From positions 1-64,000 of the forward strand of contig NZ_SMNA01000015.1 in assembly GCF_004353825.1 (NCBI RefSeq): DNA of 64,000 nt. The letters run 5' to 3'. The position numbers and the translations under genes were made by a program. How positions within the stretch are numbered: position 1 is the stretch's first letter; the number at the start of each line of letters is the position of its first letter. Source of the DNA: Occultella glacieicola (lineage in GTDB: Bacteria > Actinomycetota > Actinomycetes > Actinomycetales > Beutenbergiaceae). The notes under the pieces are model-generated. The model was given only the letters and a program-made list of their open reading frames with translations, made no database searches and was not told where the DNA came from. Shown one piece after another: positions 16,050 through 24,027 of this stretch.

Positions 16050-19000
16050 ATGCCTCCCTCAGCTCCGCGTGTCGGTTCGCGTTCACGCTGCTCGCTCCTC
16101 GCGGTCACCGCGGGGCTCGTCGCGCTCGTCGGCTCAGTACTCGCTCCGCTCGCTCCGAGTGCAGCGTCCGAACGGCCGCTCGTCCTTGACCACGGGCACA
16201 TCGACGCCTTCAACGTGATGCTCGACGACTCCGGTTCGCCGGTACTGACGCTCAAGGAGGACGTCACGGGGTCGCATGTCTCGCATGCTCCCGAGGACGT
16301 ATCGCTGCGGGTGAAGGAAGCGGCGCTGACCTCGCTGCCCGACATCCCGAACGTTCCGGCGCAGGTGCGTGGAACCGACGTCTACTACCTGCCGCTCTCA
16401 CAGGACGCCAACCTCGTCTGGCCGGGCTGGGACAGCCAGAGTCTGGCCGGGACCGGCTATGACCAGGTGGACATCGAGATCCAGGATGTGACCGGTCCGG
16501 GCGAGGTCTATGTGTGGTCCTCGGGCGCGTTCGGTGGTCTGACCTCGCTGCTGACCGACGGCGGCTACGCGCTGCCCAACACCATTCACCAGTCCTACCT
16601 GGCGCACGTGCACGCCAACTGGGCGTTCACACAGGCCGGCGAGTACCACTTCACGGTCCAGGCGTTCGCGATCAACTCGACAACCGGCGAGCGGATACCC
16701 ACGAACACAGGGGAGTACCACTGGATCGTCGGCGACGTGCCCGAACCGGCGCCAACCATGCTGACTATCGAAGGCCTGGCGAACCCGTACGAGCCAGGAG
16801 CCGCGGTGAGCCTGCGGGCCGTCCCGGACGTCGAGGCAGAGGGTGCCGCCCACGGCTGGGAAACGCTGGGCGCTGACGGGACCTGGCTGCAGATCGAAGG
16901 TCAGGACACCGCGACCCTCGCGGGCATCGCAGCATCCGACGGCCAGCAGGTGCGTGCGTGGCTTCGCCTGGGTGAGGCCACGTTGACCTCTGAGCCTGTC
17001 ACCATCGAGGTCAACGCCGCGCCGCAACTTCCGCGGGCCTTGATCATCGACGGGCTCGAAGCATCCTACGTGCAGGGTGCCGACGTCCGGCTCGAGGCCA
17101 AGCCAGACATCCTGGTCGAGGGCGCCACGTATCGCTGGGAGACCTCGGTAGACGGCGAGACATGGACGACCAGCCCTGCGACCACGGGCTCGGTCCACAC
17201 CGGGATCGCGCAGTCCGACGGGCAGCGTCTGCGCGTGACGATCATCATCGGCGGCGCCGATGTCGTGACGTCGGCACCGGTGGTCCTGGTCGTCGAAGCG
17301 GCCGCGCCCGTCCTGCCTACGAGCGTCTCCCTCGAAGGGCTGGCGAACCCGTACGCACCGGGTACCTCGGTCACCCTCACCGCCGTCCCCGATATTCCCG
17401 CCGACGGTCTCGTGCACCAATGGTCGACATCGGCCGACGGCGTGACCTGGCACACCATCGAGGCGGACGCGGGGCCTGTGCTGACGATTCCCGCCAGCGA
17501 CGGCCAGTGGGTCAGGGTGGCCATCCGCTTCGCGGGTGACGAGCTCGCCGTCGCCACGCCGGTCACGGTCCGCACCCTCGAGGAACCGATCACCGCGCCG
17601 ACACGCTTGACGATCGGCGGTCTGGCGGACTCCTACGTCGCAGGGGCTGCCGTCGCGCTCACGGCGGAGCCGGATGTCGTGGTGCCCGGGGCGTCCTACC
17701 GGTGGGAGTCCTCGCTCGACGGGACCGCGTGGCGAGCCGTCACGGGCCAGACCACGAACTCCTACTCGTCCACCGCCGAGGCCGACGGTGAGCGGATCCG
17801 GGCGGTCCTGGTGCTGGACGGTGCTGACGTCGTGACGTCCCAGCCCGTCACGATCGTGCTCCGTTCCGACTCGCCCGGCCTCTGCTGGGCGCTCGACCTC
17901 GATCACGGCCACGTGGACGCCTTCAACGTCGCACTCATCGGTGGCGACCCGGTGTTGACGCTCAAGGAGGACGTCACCGGTTCGCACGTCCAGCACGCCC
18001 CCGAAGAGGTGAACCTCGTAGTCAAGGCAGCAGCGCTGGAGACCCTCCCCGATGTGGCGTCGGTCCCGGAGGGCCTACGTGGCGTCCCGGCGTACTACCT
18101 TCCACTGAACCAGGATCCGAACCTGCTCTGGCCGGGCTGGGACAGCCAGGGCCTCGCCGGCAGCGGTTTCGACCAGGTCGACATCAGGATCCTCGAGGTC
18201 CACGGACCCGGCGAGGTGTACCTGTGGAGCACCGGCTCCTTCGGAGAACTCGACTCGCTGTTGGTAGGGGACGGCTACACGTTGCCGGGCACCATCCATC
18301 AGTCCTACCTCGCGCACGTTCACGCCAACTGGGCGTTCACGCAACCTGGTACCTACCACGTCACGGTGGAGGCGACCGCGATCAACTCCACCACCGGGGC
18401 TCGCGTCACGACGAACACGGGCGACTACCTGTTCTCGGTTGGCGACTTCGTGGCCGCCCCCGGCGATCATGCCTGCCCCTCCGACGGGCCGGCGGTTCCG
18501 ACTCTGGCGCCGGCGGCACCGGCCGAGGACGAGCTGACCGACGCCACGCGCGGGGGTGTCACGGTCAGCCCGGCTGAGGTCGACGCAGGTGAGCAGGTCA
18601 CGGTGGAGGTCGGAGATGCCGTGGCCGGGGACTTTGCGGCCGCGTTCATCTTCTCGGAGCCTCACCTGCTGAATCCCACCGTCGACGGCGGCTGGAACCG
18701 GACCAATGCAACGGGGGCTTTCCAGGTGAGTATCCCCCGGGATACCGCGCCGGGTGATCACCGGGTCGCGGTCGTCGATCGCGACAGCGAACTTGTCGGC
18801 TGGGCGGATGTGCTGGTCACCGAGGCCGCGGACCCTGACCCGACGCCGCCCCCGGGTACGACGCCACCCCGGGGCGTGACGCCGCCGGGCGGATCCGCTC
18901 CGGGGGGCACGAATCCCGGCGGAACCCCGCAGTTGTGCCGGCCGGTAGCCGCCTCGGCGACACCCACGTCAGGAACTGGTGCGAACCCTTCCGTCAACGG

Positions 19001-19793
19001 TGCCGCGGCGACGCCCACCGGCGAGGTGGTGGTCGGCGCCGAGGGACACTTCGACTTCGGCCCCGCGATCCTCGACGGATGGTTCACCGTCCTGGTGAAA
19101 GATGACCGCACCGCGCCGCCGGTGTGGCGCGATCCGGCGACCGTCGTCTTCGACCTCGGCGACGCCGCGCTCCGTTCGGCCGAGGAGATCCCGGACGAGT
19201 TGTCCTTCATCGCCCCGGCCGGCCAGGACGTCTACATGATCCAGCAGATCCAGGAGTCCGGGGTGCCGTGGCTGGGCTGGAACACCCAGCACGAAACCGT
19301 AGTGAACGGCCCCGGCGCGCGTGGCGTGGAGATGACGCTCGACGATGTGGAGGGCCCCGGTGAACTGGCCGTCTTCCTGAACGGCAACTTCGGCCAATTG
19401 GTCGGCCACCGGGTCGTGGACACCGTCGGTGGTCCGACGAGCTACACGATTCCTGGCAATACCCACCAGCACGGCAATTGGGTGTTCACCGAGGCCGGAG
19501 TGTATGCGGTCACGATCACGATCAGTGCCGACGGCGAGAGTGCCACCTCGACCCTGCAGTTCTCCGTGGGGCAGAGCGACCCAGCGGCGGCAGCGACCGG
19601 AACCACTTCGGCCACGACCGGCACCCAGGCCACGGCAGGCTCCGGAGTCACCGCGGACGGCGAGCCGTGCGTCCTTGCCTCCACCGGAGCGGACACCGAG
19701 ATGGGGCTTCTGGCGCTGGCCGGTGCACTCGTGATGCTGGCGGGTGGAGTCCTCGTGCGGGCCTCGCGGCGCAGGTCCTATGTCGGACGCTGA
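16050..19793 (+). CDS. LAxTG-anchored wall protein B with three anchored-repeat modules and four Ig-like repeats
   Basis: A 1247-aa secreted protein starting at ATG 16050. After a signal peptide (~1-40) come: module 1 (~43-232, HVHANWAFT at 186-194); four ~90-residue Ig-like repeats (~235-605) that each begin like LTIEGLANPYEPGAAVSL; module 2 (~612-805, HVHANWAFT at 756-764), very close to module 1; a domain shared with wall protein A (~830-925); a Pro/Gly/Thr linker; and module 3 (~970-1160, HQHGNWVFT at 1139-1147). The sorting signal LASTG is at 1209-1213, followed by a membrane helix and an RASRRR tail. Each module also has a GHxD motif near its start. This matches the wall component (TIGR03773-type) of anchored repeat-type ABC transporters. 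The 3' end overlaps the next gene by 14 bases. Metal capture is the inferred role. Confidence 0.87.
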   Translation: MPPSAPRVGSRSRCSLLAVTAGLVALVGSVLAPLAPSAASERPLVLDHGHIDAFNVMLDDSGSPVLTLKEDVTGSHVSHAPEDVSLRVKEAALTSLPDIPNVPAQVRGTDVYYLPLSQDANLVWPGWDSQSLAGTGYDQVDIEIQDVTGPGEVYVWSSGAFGGLTSLLTDGGYALPNTIHQSYLAHVHANWAFTQAGEYHFTVQAFAINSTTGERIPTNTGEYHWIVGDVPEPAPTMLTIEGLANPYEPGAAVSLRAVPDVEAEGAAHGWETLGADGTWLQIEGQDTATLAGIAASDGQQVRAWLRLGEATLTSEPVTIEVNAAPQLPRALIIDGLEASYVQGADVRLEAKPDILVEGATYRWETSVDGETWTTSPATTGSVHTGIAQSDGQRLRVTIIIGGADVVTSAPVVLVVEAAAPVLPTSVSLEGLANPYAPGTSVTLTAVPDIPADGLVHQWSTSADGVTWHTIEADAGPVLTIPASDGQWVRVAIRFAGDELAVATPVTVRTLEEPITAPTRLTIGGLADSYVAGAAVALTAEPDVVVPGASYRWESSLDGTAWRAVTGQTTNSYSSTAEADGERIRAVLVLDGADVVTSQPVTIVLRSDSPGLCWALDLDHGHVDAFNVALIGGDPVLTLKEDVTGSHVQHAPEEVNLVVKAAALETLPDVASVPEGLRGVPAYYLPLNQDPNLLWPGWDSQGLAGSGFDQVDIRILEVHGPGEVYLWSTGSFGELDSLLVGDGYTLPGTIHQSYLAHVHANWAFTQPGTYHVTVEATAINSTTGARVTTNTGDYLFSVGDFVAAPGDHACPSDGPAVPTLAPAAPAEDELTDATRGGVTVSPAEVDAGEQVTVEVGDAVAGDFAAAFIFSEPHLLNPTVDGGWNRTNATGAFQVSIPRDTAPGDHRVAVVDRDSELVGWADVLVTEAADPDPTPPPGTTPPRGVTPPGGSAPGGTNPGGTPQLCRPVAASATPTSGTGANPSVNGAAATPTGEVVVGAEGHFDFGPAILDGWFTVLVKDDRTAPPVWRDPATVVFDLGDAALRSAEEIPDELSFIAPAGQDVYMIQQIQESGVPWLGWNTQHETVVNGPGARGVEMTLDDVEGPGELAVFLNGNFGQLVGHRVVDTVGGPTSYTIPGNTHQHGNWVFTEAGVYAVTITISADGESATSTLQFSVGQSDPAAAATGTTSATTGTQATAGSGVTADGEPCVLASTGADTEMGLLALAGALVMLAGGVLVRASRRRSYVGR

Positions 19794-21369
19794 CCATCGA
19801 ACGGCGGGGCCATGCCGGCCCCGCCGTGTCGCCGGCGTCGGCACCGTCGCGGCGGTCGCAATGCTGGTGGCTGGCTGCTCGCTCGTACGGGACAGCGCGG
19901 CGGAAGCGGACCGTCCGTCGATCGTGACGACGACGGGCATCATTGCGGATCTCGCCCGCAATGTGGTCGGGGACCGCATGGATGTGCACTCGCTGGTCCC
20001 GGAGGGTGGGGACCCGCACTCCTACGAGCCGTCGTTGCGGGACGTGCGAGCCGTCGCGTATGCGGATGCGGCGTTCTCCAACTACGTGCTGCTCGAGGCG
20101 CACTCCATCATCCGCACGCTCGACGCCAACCTCGCCGAGGGTGTTCCCAATGTGGCGCTCGCGGAGGCAGGCGTCCGGTACGCCGCCGAGATCATCCCGC
20201 TGGTCGAGAACATCTCGCTCGACACGGTCTGGCTCGGCATGCGGGTACGCGGCACCGGTGCGCACAACGGCGCTGACCGTGCGTCATCGGTGGAGCTGAC
20301 GGCCACCGAAGTGCGTGGTCCCGGTGAGATGTTCGCCTACCTGACCGAGACGTTCGGGGACCCGGACTTCTCGGTGAACTCCAGCGACGGCCTCAGCGAT
20401 GCCGACGTGACCGTCCTGCCACCGGACGCGCACACCCATATGAGCTGGGCGTTCACAGAGGTTGGCGTGTATGAGGTGACCTTCGCCGCGCACCTGGACG
20501 TCACCGAGGACGAGCGGGTCGAACTCGGCGCTCCGACGACGGTGACCTTCGCCGTCGGGGTCGATCCCCACTCGGTGCCCGGGATGGAGGGCGCGACGGT
20601 GCTCGACTCCGGCCACGCGGACGTCACGGTCGACCTGGATGCACCCGGTGGCGACATCTACCTGTACGTGGACCCGCATGGGGGTGGCGACCAGACGCAG
20701 GAGGTCCATTCGGCGCGGGAGGTTGTGGTGTCGGTGCCGACCCGGGCACTCCACGAGATTCCGGGGGACCCGCGGTTCCGCTTCCTCGGCCGGGCCGGCG
20801 AGCTGGTCTACCAACTGCCGCAGGCGGTCCTCGGCGCCCACGTGCACGGGGAGATCGACCCGCACCTGTGGCAGAACGTGCGCAACGCGCAGGCTTACGT
20901 GGAGATCATCCGGGACACCGTCATCGAGGTGGATCCGGCCGGTGCCGCGCAGTACCGGGCGAACACGGCCGCGTACCTTCGTGAACTCGAAGTGCTGGAC
21001 ACCTATGTCGAGCAGACGATCGAATCGATTCCCCTCTCTCGCCGGCACCTGGTCACGACCCACGACGCGTTCGGCTACCTCGGCGCGGCCTACGGCGTCG
21101 ACATCGCCGGCTTCGTGACGCCGAACCCGGCGACCGAGCCGAGCATCGCCGAACGCAGGCGACTCGTCGAGACCATTCGAAACCTGAGGGTGCCAGCGGT
21201 GTTCCTGGAACCGAACCTGATCTCGCGTTCGAGCACGTTGCGGGAGGTTGCCCGGGAACTCGACATCGAGGTCTGCCGGATCTACGGCGACGCCTTCGAC
21301 ACCGACGTGACCACCTACATCGAGATGATGCGCTTCAACGCTGACTCTCTCCGCGACTGCCTGACCTGA
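19780..21369 (+). CDS. ZnuA-type metal-binding lipoprotein with inserted anchored-repeat module
   Basis: A 529-aa ABC substrate-binding protein. A signal peptide with lipobox LVAGC puts the lipidated Cys at 33. The cluster A-I (zinc/manganese) fold is clear: GGDPHSYEPSLRDV (His80), GEIDPHLWQNV (His362), TTHDAFGYLG (His428) and CRIYGDAFDT (Asp504) are the expected metal ligands. Between the first two, where family members have ~80 residues, there are ~280. The ~200-residue insertion (~140-345) is an anchored-repeat module with HTHMSWAFT at 218-226 and a second SGHAD segment. This is the architecture of TIGR03772-type proteins. It starts at ATG 19780 inside the end of the preceding gene. It should deliver zinc or manganese to the downstream permease. 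Confidence 0.9.
   Translation: MSDADHRTAGPCRPRRVAGVGTVAAVAMLVAGCSLVRDSAAEADRPSIVTTTGIIADLARNVVGDRMDVHSLVPEGGDPHSYEPSLRDVRAVAYADAAFSNYVLLEAHSIIRTLDANLAEGVPNVALAEAGVRYAAEIIPLVENISLDTVWLGMRVRGTGAHNGADRASSVELTATEVRGPGEMFAYLTETFGDPDFSVNSSDGLSDADVTVLPPDAHTHMSWAFTEVGVYEVTFAAHLDVTEDERVELGAPTTVTFAVGVDPHSVPGMEGATVLDSGHADVTVDLDAPGGDIYLYVDPHGGGDQTQEVHSAREVVVSVPTRALHEIPGDPRFRFLGRAGELVYQLPQAVLGAHVHGEIDPHLWQNVRNAQAYVEIIRDTVIEVDPAGAAQYRANTAAYLRELEVLDTYVEQTIESIPLSRRHLVTTHDAFGYLGAAYGVDIAGFVTPNPATEPSIAERRRLVETIRNLRVPAVFLEPNLISRSSTLREVARELDIEVCRIYGDAFDTDVTTYIEMMRFNADSLRDCLT
19801..19827 (+). promoter_or_regulatory. Perfect 11-bp hairpin at the wall-protein/substrate-binding gene junction
   Basis: ACGGCGGGGCC and GGCCCCGCCGT are perfect inverted arms around a 5-base loop. 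They lie eight bases after the stop of wall protein B and within codons 8-16 of the next gene. There is no T-tract, so it is not a classic terminator. It could cause attenuation, stabilise the upstream mRNA or slow translation, setting different amounts of the two proteins. Confidence 0.6.
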
Positions 21370-21377
21370 GGAGTTCC

Positions 21378-22358
21378 GTGATTCCCCCGAACGTCCGCCG
21401 CAGGCGGCTTGCCCTTGCCCTGACCGCCGTGGCACTGATAGGAACCACCGCCGTTCCCAGCGCGGTGGCCGACACCGCGGATGACCTCGACCAGACCGTG
21501 GATCCCGATGAAGCTCTCGGACAGGGGCAGGTCGTGGTCGATTCCGGCCATCTCGACATCGGGCCACGGCTGCCGGGCGGCACATGGCAGCTGCAGATCC
21601 GCGACGACTCCCAGGCACCCCCGGTGTGGCGGTATCCACAGGACGTGGTGTTCCACCTGCTCGACGACTCGATCCTGCCGGCTCCCGCGGAGGAGGAGTT
21701 CGACTTCATCGACGCGGAGCCGGGGTCCGAGGTCTACGTCATCCCACAGACCCAACTGACCGAGGTCGTGTGGGTCGGCTGGAACAGCCAGGACCCCGAG
21801 GTGGTCTCACAACTGGCCGGTGGGATGACCCTGCGGTTCCACGGCGCGCAGGGACCGGGCCAGTTCACGCTGTTCCTGCAGAGCGGGAACTTCGACCCCC
21901 CTCAGCTGCTGTGGACGTCCGACGATCCGGAACCCCAGGACATCTGGGCCGACGCCAACACCCACGTGCACGGCAACTGGGTCTTCACCGAGCCCGGCGC
22001 CTATCTCATGGACGTCGAGGTGCTCGCGGAACTGACCGACGGCACCTCGGTCAGTGACCGTAGCCTGCTCCGATTCGCCGTCGGTACCGCCGCTGATCCC
22101 GAGGCACTCTTCGGATCGGAGTGGGACGCGGCGGGAGCCGTGGCCGACCCCGACGGTTCGGTGGGCCTCGACAGTTCGGATGACTCGGACCCGAGCGACT
22201 CTGGATCTTCAGGCACGAATGCCGCCGGCGACACGGGCGGACCACCGATCGCCGTCGTTGCCGGGGGCGGGGCACTGATGGTCGTGGCCGCCGCAGCCAT
22301 CGTCGGGGGACTGCGCTCGCGGCGAGCGCGGCGCCAGGCCGAGTCGGAGTCGGAGTGA
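21378..22358 (+). CDS. Membrane-anchored anchored-repeat module protein
   Basis: A 326-aa protein starting at GTG 21378 with TGAGGAG upstream. The signal peptide (~1-31) is followed by a single module (~50-235) with VDSGHLDIG near its start, VVWVGWNSQDPE in the middle and HVHGNWVFT at 196-204. A Ser/Asp/Gly-rich stalk leads to one membrane helix (~288-310) and a short RRARRQ cytoplasmic end. Unlike the two wall proteins it has no LAxTG motif, so it stays in the membrane. It overlaps the ATPase gene by four bases (GTGA). It may be the membrane-level relay or a subunit of the transporter. Confidence 0.82.
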   Translation: MIPPNVRRRRLALALTAVALIGTTAVPSAVADTADDLDQTVDPDEALGQGQVVVDSGHLDIGPRLPGGTWQLQIRDDSQAPPVWRYPQDVVFHLLDDSILPAPAEEEFDFIDAEPGSEVYVIPQTQLTEVVWVGWNSQDPEVVSQLAGGMTLRFHGAQGPGQFTLFLQSGNFDPPQLLWTSDDPEPQDIWADANTHVHGNWVFTEPGAYLMDVEVLAELTDGTSVSDRSLLRFAVGTAADPEALFGSEWDAAGAVADPDGSVGLDSSDDSDPSDSGSSGTNAAGDTGGPPIAVVAGGGALMVVAAAAIVGGLRSRRARRQAESESE

Positions 22359-23125
22359 GCACGCGGCCCAGGCCCGGCGCGACGCCCGCACTGCGGGTGC
22401 AGGACCTGGCGGTGGATCTTGGCGGCCGACCGGTCCTGCACAACGTCAGCCTCGACGTGGACGCCGGCGAGCTCGTCGGGCTGGTCGGTCCGAACGGGGC
22501 GGGCAAGACCACGCTGCTGCGCGCCGTGCTGGCGCTCGTGCGCACCCGAGCCGGCGCCGTTCGCATCGACGGCGACACCTCCCGCCGTGCACGGACCCAG
22601 GTCGGCTACGTGCCACAGCGGCACGAGTTCTCCTGGGACTTCCCGATCAGCGTCGAGGGTGTGGTGCTGACCGGACGAGTCGGCTCGATCGGGTGGCTGC
22701 GTCGGCCTGGCGTGGATGACTATCGGGCCGTGCGCGAAGCACTCGACAAGGTGCGGATGACCGACCTTCGTCATCGGACCGTCGGGGAACTGTCCGGTGG
22801 GCAGCGCCAGCGGGTGCTCGTGGCCAGGGCGCTGGCGCTGCGCCCGAGGCTGTTGTTGCTCGACGAGCCCTTCACCGGCCTGGACATTCCGACGCAGGAA
22901 CTCCTGACCGATCTGTTCCTCGATCTCAGTTCCGAGGGCCGGGCCCTGCTGATGACCACCCATGACCTCACCGGGGCCCGGCACGCGTGCTCGCGGCTGT
23001 GCCTGATCAACCGAACCGTGATCGCGGACGGCCCACCACAGGAGTTGACCGACCCCGACGTATGGATCCGTACCTTCGGCTTCCGTACGGGATCGCCCCT
23101 GCTGACCCAGCTGGGGGTGTCGTGA
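22355..23125 (+). CDS. Anchored repeat-type ABC transporter ATPase
   Basis: A 256-aa ABC ATPase of the metal-uptake (ZnuC/MntB) group. It has Walker A GPNGAGKTT, signature LSGGQRQRV, Walker B LLLLDEP followed by FTGLD, and the switch His in MTTHDL. The GTG start at 22355 overlaps the preceding stop as GTGA, and its own stop overlaps the permease start. It energises import by the adjacent permease. Confidence 0.95.
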   Translation: MSTRPRPGATPALRVQDLAVDLGGRPVLHNVSLDVDAGELVGLVGPNGAGKTTLLRAVLALVRTRAGAVRIDGDTSRRARTQVGYVPQRHEFSWDFPISVEGVVLTGRVGSIGWLRRPGVDDYRAVREALDKVRMTDLRHRTVGELSGGQRQRVLVARALALRPRLLLLDEPFTGLDIPTQELLTDLFLDLSSEGRALLMTTHDLTGARHACSRLCLINRTVIADGPPQELTDPDVWIRTFGFRTGSPLLTQLGVS

Positions 23126-24027
23126 TGTTGTCCTTCACCGAGTTCCTCGCGGACCTGTCCAACCCGCTGCTGACGTTCCTGCCCAAGGCGCTCTTGATCG
23201 CCGTCATGTCCTCTGTGGTCTGCGGGGTCATCGGGTGCTACGTGGTGTTGCGGGGCATGGCGTTCATCGGCGACGCCGTTGCCCACGCCGTGTTTCCGGG
23301 CCTGGCCGTCGCGTTCGTGCTGCAGGGGTCCCTGGTGCTCGGGGGGATGGTCGCGGGTGTGCTGACCGCCGTGCTGGTGGCCGTGTTCTCACAGAACCGT
23401 CGGCTCAAGGAGGACAGTGTCATCGGCATCTTCTTTGCCGCCGCGTTCGCCTTGGGCATCGTGATCATCTCCCGGTCGCCGGGATACGCGGGATCGCTGC
23501 AGAGCTTCCTGTTCGGGTCGATCACGGGCATCCCCGACGAGGACGTCTACACGGTCGCGGGCGCCGGTGCGGTCCTGCTTCTGGCCGCGCTCGCGATCCA
23601 CAAGGAGATCGTGGCGGCGAGTCTTGATCGTGAGATGGCCCGGTCGATGGGCCTACCCGTGTTCGCGATCGACCTGACGTTGTACGTCATGGTGACCATC
23701 GCCGTCGTCGTCTCCGTGCAGACCATCGGGAACATCCTCGTGCTCGCGCTGCTCATCACACCGGCGGCTACGGCCCGGCTGCTGACCGATCGCCTCGGCC
23801 TCATGATGGTGCTTGCCCCGGTCCTCGGGGCTGCGGCCGCGCTCATCGGCGTCTACCTGTCCTGGTCACTCGACCTGCCGACCGGAGGCACGATCGTGCT
23901 GACCTCGACCGTGTTGTTCCTGATCACCTGGGCGATCGCCCCCAAGCACGGGATGCTCGGCAGGATCCTCCCAGCGCACGTCCACCACGCCCGCGCGGAC
24001 GTTCGTGATCTCGATCCGGTCGGATGA
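23125..24027 (+). CDS. Anchored repeat-type ABC transporter permease (ABC-3 family)
   Basis: A 300-aa ZnuB-like permease with ~8-9 helices. Typical features are GCYVVLRGMAFIGDAVAHAVFPGLA, which includes the ABC-3 conserved His-Ala segment, and TIGNILVLALLITPAATARLL. It ends with the usual PTGGTIVL and APKHGM region. The start is ATG 23125 (TGATG overlap with the ATPase stop); GTG 23122 is an alternative. The last 162 bases overlap the 3' end of the convergent rhamnosidase gene. Confidence 0.93.
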   Translation: MLSFTEFLADLSNPLLTFLPKALLIAVMSSVVCGVIGCYVVLRGMAFIGDAVAHAVFPGLAVAFVLQGSLVLGGMVAGVLTAVLVAVFSQNRRLKEDSVIGIFFAAAFALGIVIISRSPGYAGSLQSFLFGSITGIPDEDVYTVAGAGAVLLLAALAIHKEIVAASLDREMARSMGLPVFAIDLTLYVMVTIAVVVSVQTIGNILVLALLITPAATARLLTDRLGLMMVLAPVLGAAAALIGVYLSWSLDLPTGGTIVLTSTVLFLITWAIAPKHGMLGRILPAHVHHARADVRDLDPVG

